Assembly: GCA_039029355.1 (NCBI GenBank) | Contig: JBCCGI010000010.1 | Coordinates: 62,001-126,000, forward strand | Length of the DNA: 64,000 nt | Direction of reading: 5' to 3' | Source of the DNA: JBCCGI01 sp039029355 | GTDB lineage: Bacteria; Planctomycetota; UBA1135; GCA-002686595 | Program-made: the position numbers and the translations under genes | Shown: piece by piece, positions 1-8,195 of the stretch | How the letters are laid out: each line of letters starts with the position of its first letter | Position numbering within the stretch: position 1 is the stretch's first letter | The notes under the pieces: model-generated | Told to the model about the DNA's origin: nothing | What the model saw: only the letters and a program-made list of their open reading frames with translations | Databases searched by the model: none

Positions 1-221
1 GTCCGAACGATGCCGTCGAAGCGCAGCAGGATCGGCGCCTGGATCCCGCGCCGCTGGATCTGCTGGATGAGGTTGTGGAGGTCGATCGCCGGCTCACCCT
101 CTTCGCGGAAGGGGCCGTTCGGTCGGGCCTCGACGTTGCCCGCCTCGTTGATACGGAAGTACCCGGCGCTCCAGTTCGGAACGTTGTAGAGGGTCTCGCT
201 GTCTTCGTGCTTCCAGGGCAT
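1..221 (-). CDS. speA: Biosynthetic arginine decarboxylase, N-terminal part (runs off left edge)
   Basis: The family is a PLP-dependent enzyme that converts arginine to agmatine, the entry to the agmatine route of putrescine and spermidine synthesis. Only the first 73 codons lie in the window; the gene continues beyond position 1. The visible N-terminus has the segments LYNVPNWSAGYFRIN, AIDLHNLIQQIQRRG and PILLRFDGIV, which match the start of the SpeA family (E. coli has YNIAWWGNNYYDVNELG and a similar DLAQLV...LPALFCF stretch). The catalytic lysine and PLP site are outside the window. The ATG at 219-221 has no clear Shine-Dalgarno in front of it. It reads away from dus, with a gap of about 410 bases upstream. 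Confidence 0.85.
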   Translation of the reverse strand, partial: MPWKHEDSETLYNVPNWSAGYFRINEAGNVEARPNGPFREEGEPAIDLHNLIQQIQRRGIQAPILLRFDGIVR

Positions 222-634
222 CGGGAAAAGGGCGGCGCAGTATAGGGAAGCCCAGCCGTGTGGAACACGGAACCCGCTCCGCGGGCGGTTCGTCTTTAGA
301 AACGACGCGGCTCTTTGAGCAATCCGGAGGATGGGACGAGGCTCGCGGACGGGCCCGGGCCGGTTGGGCCCGCCGACGCGGCCCGGACACGACGGGCTCG
401 GGCGGGTCCTCGTCCCCGGAGAAGCCGCGCCCACGACCTTCGGGTCGCCGGTCCGGTAGGCGCCCTGCCAGGACGCACGAGCTCGATGGAGCGCGCCCCC
501 GCGGAGGCTTCCGCCGGGCGAGCACAGCTGCTGCTGCCGGACCGTGGCCGGCGAGCCGGCCTGCGCGAAGCGCCGGGCCCCCGACGTACCCCGGGGGCAT
601 TCGGCCGAGGCATCGCGCGAGCCGCCGCCGGCGT
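222..634. other. Gap without a recognisable gene
   Basis: This 413-base stretch lies downstream of dus and upstream of speA, both on the minus strand. It is very GC-rich and holds open frames in several phases, but none has a convincing start, ribosome site or family match. I looked for tRNA T-loops, RNase P, SRP and tmRNA signatures on both strands and found nothing convincing. It presumably carries the speA promoter and leader. Confidence 0.6.
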
Positions 635-1624
635 TCAGGCCTTCCCGGTGCGAAGGGGAACCGGGAAGGCCGCCTCTCCCTCGGTGGCGGCCTCCAGTCG
701 AGCGAAGAGCCGCGCGGGCTCGCGCTCGCGCAGCCAGCTGCGTCGGTCGTCGCCCTGCAGCCCGCCGGCGGTCCAGTACTGCATCAGCTGCTTGATCCGC
801 CCCGCGCGGCCCCGCGCGGCCATGCCGGCGCGGTGCTCGAGCTCGTCCGCGTACTCCAACAGGAAACGGGCGGCCTCGCGCACGTCGACCTCGCGCCCGC
901 TGAAGATCCACGGATCGCCGAGCGCCGCGCGCCCGATCATCGCGTAGGCGCAGCCGGTTTCCGCCAAGAGGCGCGCGATGTCGGCGTGCCGTTCGATGCC
1001 TCCGTTGCCGCACACCGGCAGCGAGGTCGCCGCGACCGCGCGGCGCAGCCGGGCCCAGTCGGCGGTGGGGCGGTAGCCCTCGCTCCGCGTGCGGCAGTGG
1101 ACGGTGAGGAGCGCCGCTCCGCCCGACTCGACCGCGCGCGCGAGCTCCTCCAGGAGCCGGTCGTCCTCGCCGCCCGCGCGGATCTTCGCCGTAACGGGCA
1201 CGCGTCCGCCGACGGCCTCGACGCACACCGCGACCAGCTCTTCGACCCGCGGGGGGTCATCGAGCAGCGCGCTCCCTGCGCACCCGCGCAGCGCGCCCTT
1301 TGCGGGGCAGCCGAAGTTGAGGTCGAGCAGGGGCGCGCCGGCGTCGACGGCGCGCGCCGCGCTCTCCGCGACGGCGCCGAGGTCCGAGCCCATCAGCTGC
1401 AACCCGACCGGCGCTTCGAAGCGGTGCGGTCCGAGGTGCCGCTTCAGCGTGCGCACCGGCAGCGGATACGCCGCGACGCGCGCAAACTCGGTGAACGCGC
1501 CCCCGAGCTGCGCGGCGGGGTTGCGCGCGAGCACGAGGTCGCGGAAGCAGGGCTCGGTCACGCCCTCCATCGGCGCGAGGAGGGCCGGCCCGGTGAACGG
1601 AAGCGCGGTCGACACGCCCGTCAT
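635..1624 (-). CDS. dus: tRNA-dihydrouridine synthase (Dus family)
   Basis: FMN-dependent enzyme that reduces specific uridines in the tRNA D-loop to dihydrouridine. The 329-residue protein has the usual TIM-barrel start (LLAPMEGVTEPCFRDLV), the catalytic-cysteine motif LNFGCPAKG (Cys106), the FMN/phosphate segments VTAKIRAG, LLTVHCRTRSEGY and VCGNGGI, and MIGRAALGDPWIF. This supports the Dus fold strongly; which subfamily or target position cannot be told by eye. The ATG at 1622-1624 overlaps the stop of the histidine kinase gene (ATGA), so it is the third gene of a response regulator-kinase-dus operon. Coupling of a Dus gene to a PhoR-like kinase is unusual but looks structural rather than functional. 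Confidence 0.92.
   Translation of the reverse strand: MTGVSTALPFTGPALLAPMEGVTEPCFRDLVLARNPAAQLGGAFTEFARVAAYPLPVRTLKRHLGPHRFEAPVGLQLMGSDLGAVAESAARAVDAGAPLLDLNFGCPAKGALRGCAGSALLDDPPRVEELVAVCVEAVGGRVPVTAKIRAGGEDDRLLEELARAVESGGAALLTVHCRTRSEGYRPTADWARLRRAVAATSLPVCGNGGIERHADIARLLAETGCAYAMIGRAALGDPWIFSGREVDVREAARFLLEYADELEHRAGMAARGRAGRIKQLMQYWTAGGLQGDDRRSWLREREPARLFARLEAATEGEAAFPVPLRTGKA
638..671 (-). terminator. Inverted repeat at the 3' end of dus
   Basis: An 11-bp perfect inverted repeat, GGCCTTCCCGG (638-648) and CCGGGAAGGCC (661-671), with a 12-base loop, lies inside the last codons of dus and ends one base before its stop codon (635-637). There is no T-tract after it. It may act as a transcript end or 3' stabiliser for the operon. 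Confidence 0.35.
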
Positions 1625-2970
1625 CCTATCGGCGTCGGCGCGACCGGGAGCTCCAGATAGAAGGTCGTTCCATCGCCCGGCGAGCTGTCCACGCGCACCT
1701 GCCCGCCGTGCAGCGCCGCCGCGTGCTTCACGATCGCGAGCCCCAGCCCGGTGCCGCCGATCGCCCGCGAGCGGGCGGTGTCGACGCGGTAGAAGCGCTC
1801 GAAGATGCGGGTGACGTGCTCGGGAGGGATGCCCGGTCCGCTGTCCTCGACCGCCAGCGTCAGCTGCGCGGCGTCGCCGGGGCCGCCTTCCCGCGTGGCG
1901 CCTGAGACCCGCACCCGCCCGCCCTCGGGCGTGTACTTGACCGCGTTGTCGAGCAGGTTGGACAGCGCCTGGTGCAGCAGCCCGGGATCGACCTGGAGCC
2001 GGGGCGGAAGGTCGGCGACCTCGATCCGCACGTCGATGCGCTTCTCGTCGGCGCGGTCCTGGATCGCCTCGACGGCGCCGCGCACCAGCTCTTCGACGTT
2101 GGTAGGCTCGGCCTCGGGCGCGGTCGCGTGCTCGAGCCGCGACAGCTCGATCAGGTCGCGGATGATGTCGTCGAGCCGGCGCGCGTTGCGCACGATCCGC
2201 TCGACGTGGTCGCGTCCCTCGGACGACACGGCGTCGCGGTCGTCGGCGAGCGTCTCGGCGTAGCCCAGGATGGAGGAGAGCGGCGAGCGCATCTCGTGCG
2301 TCACGTTCGCCACGAAGTCCGTCCGCACCTGTTCGAGGTGGCGCATGTCGGTCAGGTCGTGCAGCACGACCACCGCCCGGCCGCGCGCCCGGGTGCCCTG
2401 CACCAGCGCGCCCGACAGGTGCACCGACCGCGGGCCGCCGGGATAGGCCATCTCGACCCGCGCGGGCGCCGGGCTCTCGCCGCGGCACAGCGCCTCGCCG
2501 AAGGCGATCACGTCGGGGTGGCGGGCGACCTCGGGCAGCGAGCGTCCGAGCGGCTCGACCGGGGGGCTCAGCATCCTTCGCGCGGCGTCGTTCAGGAGCT
2601 CGACGCGCGTGTTGCGCCCCAGCACCAGGATGCCCTCCGAGGTCGCCTCGAGCACCCCGAGCAGCTCCTCGCGCTCGAGCTCGGCCTTGCGCTCGCTGCG
2701 CTCGATCTGCTCGCGCGTCTCGTCGACGCTGCGCGCCAGCGCGCGCAGGTCGGCCTGCTCCCCGGCGTCGGAGCCCCCCAGCGCGAGCACGCGCTCGCGT
2801 AGCGGGCGGATCTCGGCCGTCAACCCGCGCGCCAGCGCGATCGCCGCCAGAGCGGCGCCGGCCACGGCGTAGCCCGGCCCGAGCAGACTCAGCCCGACGA
2901 CCACCAGCCCCGCCGCCAGGACGCGCACGAACACCCAGCGCCAGAACGGGTCGAGCAGCGTCGACTGCAT
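1621..2970 (-). CDS. PhoR-like sensor histidine kinase
   Basis: Inner-membrane sensor kinase of 449 residues, predicted to phosphorylate the response regulator encoded just upstream. Order: hydrophobic N-terminal segment(s) at about residues 12-45, a linker, a PAS-like region at about 100-200 (VLEATSEGILVLGRN), HisKA with the H-box FVANVTHEMRSPLSSI (His225), and an HATPase domain with N-box NLLDNAVKYTPEGG, G1 DSGPGI, F-box FERFYR and G2 GTGLGLAI. The layout (membrane anchor, PAS, HisKA, HATPase, no large periplasmic domain) is that of PhoR. The ATG at 2968-2970 is 2 bases after the regulator's stop; the stop overlaps the dus start. A role in phosphate sensing is plausible from the family, but no pst/phoU genes are in the window to confirm it. 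Confidence 0.9.
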   Translation of the reverse strand: MQSTLLDPFWRWVFVRVLAAGLVVVGLSLLGPGYAVAGAALAAIALARGLTAEIRPLRERVLALGGSDAGEQADLRALARSVDETREQIERSERKAELEREELLGVLEATSEGILVLGRNTRVELLNDAARRMLSPPVEPLGRSLPEVARHPDVIAFGEALCRGESPAPARVEMAYPGGPRSVHLSGALVQGTRARGRAVVVLHDLTDMRHLEQVRTDFVANVTHEMRSPLSSILGYAETLADDRDAVSSEGRDHVERIVRNARRLDDIIRDLIELSRLEHATAPEAEPTNVEELVRGAVEAIQDRADEKRIDVRIEVADLPPRLQVDPGLLHQALSNLLDNAVKYTPEGGRVRVSGATREGGPGDAAQLTLAVEDSGPGIPPEHVTRIFERFYRVDTARSRAIGGTGLGLAIVKHAAALHGGQVRVDSSPGDGTTFYLELPVAPTPIG

Positions 2971-2972
2971 CG

Positions 2973-3650
2973 TCAGTCCCGCAGGCGGTAGCCGACCCCT
3001 CGCACGGTCTCGAGGCCCTTGCCCAACTCGCCCAGCTTGCGGCGGAGCGCCGCGACGTGGACGTCGACCGTGCGCTCGAGCACGTGCGTTCCCTGATCGA
3101 GGCACTCCAGGACCTCCGCGCGCGACCGAACGCGGCCGGGCGGCGACGCAAGATAGCGCAGGACCTCGAACTCGGTGTGGGTCACGGCGATGACCTCGCC
3201 CTCGACGCGGACCTCGTGCCGGCCGACGTCGACCTCGATTCCGCTCGCGCGTAACACCTGCCCCTCGTCCTCGCCCGACTTCGGCCGCCGCAGCAGGTTG
3301 CGAACCCGCGCGACCAGAACCCGCGGTCGGAACGGCTTGGTGATGTAGTCGTCGGCGCCGAGCGCCAGGCCGGTCACGACGTCGGTCTCCTCGCCCCGCG
3401 CGGTCACCATCAGCACCTGCACGTCGCCCAGCTCGGAACTCCGCCGGATCCGCCGGCAGATCTCGAAGCCATCCAGCCCCGGCAACATCAGGTCCAGGAC
3501 CACCAGGCAGGGCACCTCGCGCTCGATGGCCTCCATGCCCGTGTTGCCGTCGCCGAAGACCGAGACCTTCAGGTTCTCCCGCCGCAGATGCAGAGCGATC
3601 AGCTCGGCGAGATCCGGCTCGTCTTCGACTACGATGATGTGCCGCTCCAT
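2973..3650 (-). CDS. OmpR/PhoB-family response regulator
   Basis: DNA-binding response regulator of 225 residues. The receiver domain (about 1-120) shows acidic residues Glu9-Asp10, phospho-acceptor Asp53 in VVLDLMLPGLDGF, and the Lys of ADDYITKPF. A winged-helix output domain follows (about 130-225: LTHTEFEVLRYLASPPG-type start, then RTVDVHVAALRRKLG and VRGVGYRL). It is first in the operon with the kinase and dus. The family binds direct repeats with an 11-bp period; no such repeat is visible directly upstream (3651-3718). Orthology to PhoB is likely but unproven. Confidence 0.92.
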   Translation of the reverse strand: MERHIIVVEDEPDLAELIALHLRRENLKVSVFGDGNTGMEAIEREVPCLVVLDLMLPGLDGFEICRRIRRSSELGDVQVLMVTARGEETDVVTGLALGADDYITKPFRPRVLVARVRNLLRRPKSGEDEGQVLRASGIEVDVGRHEVRVEGEVIAVTHTEFEVLRYLASPPGRVRSRAEVLECLDQGTHVLERTVDVHVAALRRKLGELGKGLETVRGVGYRLRD

Positions 3651-3718
3651 GGGACCCCTCCCCGGGGCGGCGGAGGTGCGGCGGGCACCTCGAAACCCCG
3701 GGCAACCACGACGAGCTT

Positions 3719-4696
3719 ATGGAACTCGAAGAGACCCTCGCAAGGATCGCGGCCGAGCAGGCGGCCGAACGCCTCCGCGGCGTCGTCAAGCGCACGCCGC
3801 TCCAGGGCTTTGACCCGGGTGACCCGCGCCTGGAGCTGCGCCTCAAGCTGGAGTGCCTCCAGGAGACCGGCTCGTTCAAGTCTCGCGGCGCCTGGAACAA
3901 CATCTCGCAGCTCACCCCCGCCGAGCGCGAGGCCGGCGTCGTCGCCACCAGCTCGGGCAACCACGGCCGCGCGCTCGCCTGGGCCGCCAACCGCGCCGGC
4001 GTCCACGCGACGATCGTCATGCCGGCCGACTCCTACCCCAACAAGATCCAAGCCTGCCGCGACGAGAACGCCGAGGTCGTCCTCGCCCCCACGCGCGAAG
4101 AGGCCGAGCAGATCTGCGCCGAACGCGTCTCGGCCGGCGCCGTCCTGATCCACCCCTTCGACGCCGCCCGCACGGTCGAGGGCGCGGGCACCGTCGGCCT
4201 CGAGATCGCCGAGGATTGGCCGGACGTCGAGGTCCTGGTCGTCCCGGTCGGCGGCGGCGGCCTCGTCGCGGGCTCGTCGCTCACGGCCAAGCGCCTGCTG
4301 GGCGACAAGGTCACCGTCGTCGGCGTCGAGCCCGCCGGAGCCCCCTCGATGACCCTGGGCATGGCCGCCGGCAAGCAGGTCTTCCTCGAGCAGATCACGA
4401 CCGAGGTGCAGGGGCTCTGCCCGCTCGCCTCGGGCGACCTCAACGTCGCGATCGCCCTGCGCTGCGTGGATCACATGCTCACCGTCGAGGACTCCCAGGT
4501 CTACGCCGCCCAGCGCGAGCTCGTCCAGGCCGGCTGGACCGTCGAACCCGCCGGCGCGGCCACCTACGCCGCGATTCGCGCCCACCTGCTCCCGCCCGAG
4601 CTGCTCGAGGGCCGCAGCGAAAGCGCGCCGCTGCGCATCGCCTGCGTGGTCTCGGGCGGCAACCCCGACCCCGCTCAGCTCGAGAGCCTGCGGTGA
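3719..4696 (+). CDS. PLP-dependent threonine/serine dehydratase family protein
   Basis: Fold-type II PLP enzyme of 325 residues that would deaminate threonine or serine (or racemise serine). The PLP lysine lies in ETGSFKSRGA (Lys54), the substrate-binding Asn loop is SSGNHGRALAWAA, and the phosphate-binding glycine loop is VPVGGGGLVAG. The C-terminus ends VSGGNPDP, as in the catabolic/serine racemase branch. There is no ACT regulatory domain, so it resembles the short catabolic threonine ammonia-lyase rather than full-length IlvA. It is divergent from the two-component operon (68 bases between starts) and its stop overlaps the next gene's GTG (GTGA). Exact substrate cannot be fixed by eye. 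Confidence 0.88.
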   Translation: MELEETLARIAAEQAAERLRGVVKRTPLQGFDPGDPRLELRLKLECLQETGSFKSRGAWNNISQLTPAEREAGVVATSSGNHGRALAWAANRAGVHATIVMPADSYPNKIQACRDENAEVVLAPTREEAEQICAERVSAGAVLIHPFDAARTVEGAGTVGLEIAEDWPDVEVLVVPVGGGGLVAGSSLTAKRLLGDKVTVVGVEPAGAPSMTLGMAAGKQVFLEQITTEVQGLCPLASGDLNVAIALRCVDHMLTVEDSQVYAAQRELVQAGWTVEPAGAATYAAIRAHLLPPELLEGRSESAPLRIACVVSGGNPDPAQLESLR

Positions 4697-6873
4697 GCGG
4701 CGGCGCGCCCGCGCCGCCGGCGTCGAGCTCCGGAGACCGGCCTCCCCGGCAGGGGCTGCGGCTTGCGCTACTCGTCCTGCCGCTCCTCTTCTTCTGCCTC
4801 GTGCTCCCGCTCGTGGGGGCCGCGATGGGGTACTTCGCCTGGCGCCCGTTCCTGGAGGAGGAACCCGGCGAGGGCTCCGGCGGCCCGCGCGAGCTCGGGG
4901 GCGGGCACACCGTCGTGCTGATCGCGATCGACGACCTGCGACGGGACCACCTGGCGCAGGCCGGCTACCCGCTCGACCCCGCCCCGCGGCTGACCGAGCT
5001 GGGCCAGGAGGGGGTCCTGCTGGCCGACTACCTGCCGGCGAGCGTCGCCGTATCCCCCGGCCTCGCCTCGCTCCTGACGGGGCTGCCGCCGTGGGAGCAC
5101 GGGCTGCTGTCGGCCCGCGAGGTGGGAGCCCACCGGCTCCCCGCGGCGGTCGAGACCGTGGCGGAGGCGTACTCCACCCGCGGCTGGACGACGCTCGGTT
5201 CGGTTTCGCTGCACGCGCTCGGCGAGCGCCTCAGCGGGTTGCACCAGGGGTTCGAGGTGTGGCGTGAGCCCTCGCCCAAGGCCGGCTACCCGCGTTCGGC
5301 GGAGGCGGTGCTGGCCGCGCTCGACCCGGAGCTCGAGCGGCTGCTCGACGTCGGCTCGGACCTGTTCGTCTTCCTCCACTTCGGCGACCTCCGCGGGCGC
5401 TCCGACGGCACCGAATTCCTGCGCGCCCACCTCGAGCCCTTCCGGGCGGACAGCTCCGAGGTGGCGGGGGCGCTCGACCAGCTCTCGCTCGACCCCGACG
5501 GTGCGCGGGCCGCGCTCGACCGGGCGATCGGTCGCCGGCGCGGCAAGCCGGAGTGGCTCGCCCTGCAGCGGGCCTACTACGACGCCCAGCTGGCTGCGGT
5601 CGACCGTGCGGTGGGTGCCGTCGTGGACCGGGTTCGGACCGCGGGCCGCGCGGCCCCGCTGATCGTCGTCGCGGGCACGCGCGGGCGCTACCTCGAGGAA
5701 GGCCGCCCGCCCGGCGGAGCTCCGGAGCCGTTTTCCGAGGAGCTGCTCGCGACCCCCGCCCTCGTCGTCGGCGCGCACCGCCCGCCGGACGCCGCGGAAC
5801 CCTACGGAGCGGCCGGCCTGGGAGCGCTGCTCGCCCGCGAGGGGCTTGGCGCGACGCGCACCCCGCAGCCAGATGGGGCCGGCGGGGCGCCGGCGGGGCG
5901 GCTTGTCGCCGGCCCTGGCTTGGCCGAGTTTGCGCTGGTCGGGGAGGCCCACAAGCTGCTGCAGCGCGTGGGGGATCCCGCGAGCCGGCGCGTCTTCGAG
6001 CGCACGACCGACCGCGAGGTCGATCCCGGCTCCTGGTCGCCGGTGCGTGAGCTTCCCGCCATCCTCTTGGAGGGCTTTGGCTGGAGCGCCACGGTGGAGG
6101 CCACCGCCGAGGAGGCCCTGTCGATACGCCTGCGCAGCCCTCGCAAGGAGCTAGGGCGCGCCACTGCCGAGGGGGCGGAGCTGTCCGTGTCGCCCTCCGG
6201 GGCGGCGGTCGAGGGGCTCTGGACCGGTGCGGGAGCCCTGGAGGTGGCGTGTCGGACGCGGACCGCGCCGCTCGTGCTCGAGCTGGCGGTCGAGGAGGGC
6301 CCTGCCGGCCTGCTCGAGGTCTGGAGCGATCACACCACCCTGCTGGGCGGCGTCTTACCGTGCTTTCCGTCCGCTCCCGGCGACGGAGCGGAGAGCGTCC
6401 GACCCGTGCGCCTGGAGCGCGATGGCCCCTGGACGCGGGTGCAGGTGGACGCGCCGGAGGGCGCCGAGGTCTGGGCGGAGTTGTGGGCCTATCCCCCGGA
6501 CGCCACGGCCGCGCCGCCCGCGGTCGAGGGTGGGGCCGGCGTACTCGCGGTGAGCCGCTTCGCGGGGCTCGATGCCGTCGCGGTCGAGGGGCGGGGCGAC
6601 CTGTCATTCCGCGTTCGGCTGCGGGCCGGGCAGCGGGCCGCCGTGGCGGTCCGGGTGGGCGGTGTGGTCTTGCCTCCGCACTCGCTGTCCGCCGAGGGTG
6701 GGGGGGAGCAGGCCGGCCTGGAGCTGCTTTTGCCGGGGACCGAGGCCGACCGCCTTCAGCTGGGCGATCGTCTCGAGCTTCGCCGTCGTTACTCTGGCCC
6801 CACCATGGAGCCTCCCCTCGACCTGACCGAGGGCGACCTTCGCCTCTTGAACCGCCTGGGACCGCTCGAGTGA
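4693..6873 (+). CDS. Membrane-anchored sulfatase/alkaline-phosphatase-fold protein, probably catalytically inactive
   Basis: A 726-residue protein that starts with a GTG overlapping the dehydratase stop (GTGA). One membrane segment lies at about residues 22-48 (LALLVLPLLFFCLVLPLVGA), so the rest is likely outside the inner membrane. The start of a sulfatase-like domain is clear: IAIDDLRRDHLAQAGYP, then SVAVSPGLASLLTGLPPWEHG. In true sulfatases the latter reads C/S-x-P-x-R and carries the formylglycine residue; here Cys/Ser is Val and Arg is Leu. The later metal-binding D-H-G-E motif is replaced by AGTRGRYLEEG. The C-terminal roughly 330 residues match no family I recognise. I infer a pseudo-enzyme with a binding or structural role. 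It is coupled by GTGA to the downstream methyltransferase. Confidence 0.7.
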   Translation: MSGGAPAPPASSSGDRPPRQGLRLALLVLPLLFFCLVLPLVGAAMGYFAWRPFLEEEPGEGSGGPRELGGGHTVVLIAIDDLRRDHLAQAGYPLDPAPRLTELGQEGVLLADYLPASVAVSPGLASLLTGLPPWEHGLLSAREVGAHRLPAAVETVAEAYSTRGWTTLGSVSLHALGERLSGLHQGFEVWREPSPKAGYPRSAEAVLAALDPELERLLDVGSDLFVFLHFGDLRGRSDGTEFLRAHLEPFRADSSEVAGALDQLSLDPDGARAALDRAIGRRRGKPEWLALQRAYYDAQLAAVDRAVGAVVDRVRTAGRAAPLIVVAGTRGRYLEEGRPPGGAPEPFSEELLATPALVVGAHRPPDAAEPYGAAGLGALLAREGLGATRTPQPDGAGGAPAGRLVAGPGLAEFALVGEAHKLLQRVGDPASRRVFERTTDREVDPGSWSPVRELPAILLEGFGWSATVEATAEEALSIRLRSPRKELGRATAEGAELSVSPSGAAVEGLWTGAGALEVACRTRTAPLVLELAVEEGPAGLLEVWSDHTTLLGGVLPCFPSAPGDGAESVRPVRLERDGPWTRVQVDAPEGAEVWAELWAYPPDATAAPPAVEGGAGVLAVSRFAGLDAVAVEGRGDLSFRVRLRAGQRAAVAVRVGGVVLPPHSLSAEGGGEQAGLELLLPGTEADRLQLGDRLELRRRYSGPTMEPPLDLTEGDLRLLNRLGPLE

Positions 6874-7601
6874 TCCGAATCGTTCTCGTCCGCCCCCTGG
6901 GGCCCCGCAACGTCGGCTCGGTGCTGCGGGCCGTTGCCAACTTCGGCCCGTCCGAGCTCTTCCTCGTGGCGCCGCCGAAGCCCTCGATCCTGATCCATCC
7001 GGACTTCGTGCAGATGTCGCACGGCGTCGAGAACATCGCGGACAAGGTCCGTGTCGTTCCTTCGGTCGCCGACGCGCTGGCCGAGTGTTCGTCGAGCGTG
7101 GGTTTCACCGCCCGCAAGCGCGGCCACTCCCGGCTCGACGACTGGCGCGACGTCCGCGACGACCTGGCGACCCGTGCGACCGACCCGGGCGCGCGCCTGG
7201 CGCTCGTGTTCGGCAGCGAGGAGGGAGGGCTGCGCAGCGACGAGATCGCGCCGGTCCAGGAGCTGGTCCGCATGCCGACGTCGGACGAGCACACCTCGAT
7301 CAACCTCGCGATGTCGGTCGGGATCGTGCTCTCGACTCTGTTCTTCTCGCAGGCGAAGCCCGCGGGAGCCGACAGCCGCACCCCGATCCTGGGCAAGGAC
7401 CGCACCTTCCTCACCGCGCGGGCGCGCGAGGTCTTTGGGGACAAGGCGCTGTCGGACGAAGCGCGGCGCGACATCTGCGCGATGGTCGACCGCGTGTTTG
7501 CGCGCGCTCCGATGGAGACGCGCGATGCGCGGGCCTGGCATCTGCTGTTGCGCGCGCTCGGTGGCGTGGTGACGCCTGCCGACCTGCAGGCGGAGGACTG
7601 A
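6870..7601 (+). CDS. trmJ: TrmJ-like SpoU-family RNA 2'-O-methyltransferase
   Basis: SAM-dependent 2'-O-ribose methyltransferase of the SPOUT (trefoil-knot) class, 243 residues, most like TrmJ, which methylates position 32 of tRNA anticodon loops. Motif 1 is VRPLGPRNVGSVLRAVANFG, motif 2 LVFGSEEGGL, and motif 3 MPTSDEHTSINLAMSVGI. A C-terminal helical extension of about 70 residues is present, as in TrmJ. The GTG start overlaps the previous stop (GTGA), so it is translationally coupled as the last gene of a three-gene run. The family call is firm; the target nucleotide is inferred. Confidence 0.85.
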   Translation: MIRIVLVRPLGPRNVGSVLRAVANFGPSELFLVAPPKPSILIHPDFVQMSHGVENIADKVRVVPSVADALAECSSSVGFTARKRGHSRLDDWRDVRDDLATRATDPGARLALVFGSEEGGLRSDEIAPVQELVRMPTSDEHTSINLAMSVGIVLSTLFFSQAKPAGADSRTPILGKDRTFLTARAREVFGDKALSDEARRDICAMVDRVFARAPMETRDARAWHLLLRALGGVVTPADLQAED

Positions 7602-7622
7602 AGCGCGGAGCGAGCGGACTTC

Positions 7623-7641
7623 GGAGCGGGCATGACGCTCC
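7623..7641 (+). terminator. Short hairpin after the methyltransferase gene
   Basis: GGAGCG (7623-7628) and CGCTCC (7636-7641) with a 7-base loop lie 21 bases after the stop, in the 144-base gap between convergent genes. There is no T-tract, so this is a weak candidate. Confidence 0.25.
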
Positions 7642-7745
7642 CAAGACCGGGGGAACCGCGTTCGGTTGCACTTTCCGAGCGCGAAACTCGAGGGGCCGCG
7701 ACCCGCGCCGAGAACGAGCGACCCGCGACCCGCCCGGGCGCCTCG

Positions 7746-8147
7746 CTACCCGACCTTCACCAGCTCGACGTGAAACACCAGCGTCTCGTTCGGTCCGATC
7801 GACGGCGGCGCGCCGCGCGGCCCGTACGCCAGGTCGCCGGGGATCAGAAAGCGGTACACCGCCCCCTCGCTCATCAGCTGCAGCCCCTCGGTCCAGCCGG
7901 GGATGACGCGGTTGAGCGGGAACGAGACCGTCTGACCGCGCCGGTACGACGAGTCGAACAGCTTGCCGCTCGTCAGCCAGCCGGCGTAGCGGACCTCGAC
8001 CGTCTCCATCGGCCCCGGCTTCTGCCCCTGGCCCTCCTGGAGCACCTCATAGACGAGGCCGGTGGGGGTGGTCGTCGCGGACGACGCGTCGGGGAGCGCG
8101 AACTCCGGCGCCTTGACGCCGCGGAAGAGACGGTCGAGAAAGCCCAT
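7746..8147 (-). CDS. FKBP-type peptidyl-prolyl cis-trans isomerase
   Basis: Small cis-trans prolyl isomerase of 133 residues that assists protein folding. A single FKBP domain covers about residues 30-133, with GWLTSGKLFDSSYRRG, the VIPGWTEGLQLMSEG core, IPGDLAYG and a C-terminal LVFHVELVKVG. The N-terminus (MGFLDRLFRGVKAPE) has no signal peptide, so it is probably cytosolic. It is convergent with the TrmJ-like gene and divergent from the RNase Z-like gene (48 bases between starts). Confidence 0.93.
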   Translation of the reverse strand: MGFLDRLFRGVKAPEFALPDASSATTTPTGLVYEVLQEGQGQKPGPMETVEVRYAGWLTSGKLFDSSYRRGQTVSFPLNRVIPGWTEGLQLMSEGAVYRFLIPGDLAYGPRGAPPSIGPNETLVFHVELVKVG

Positions 8148-8195
8148 GGGGCGCGAGCTTAGTCGATCGCGCCTCCGCCGGCTAACGTTGGGGCC

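Noticed and set aside
222..634. Possible SRP or RNase P RNA on the minus strand (GTCCGG near AGCAGC)
   Set aside because: The GGAA tetraloop and flanking conserved bases of SRP RNA are missing, and no RNase P conserved regions are found.
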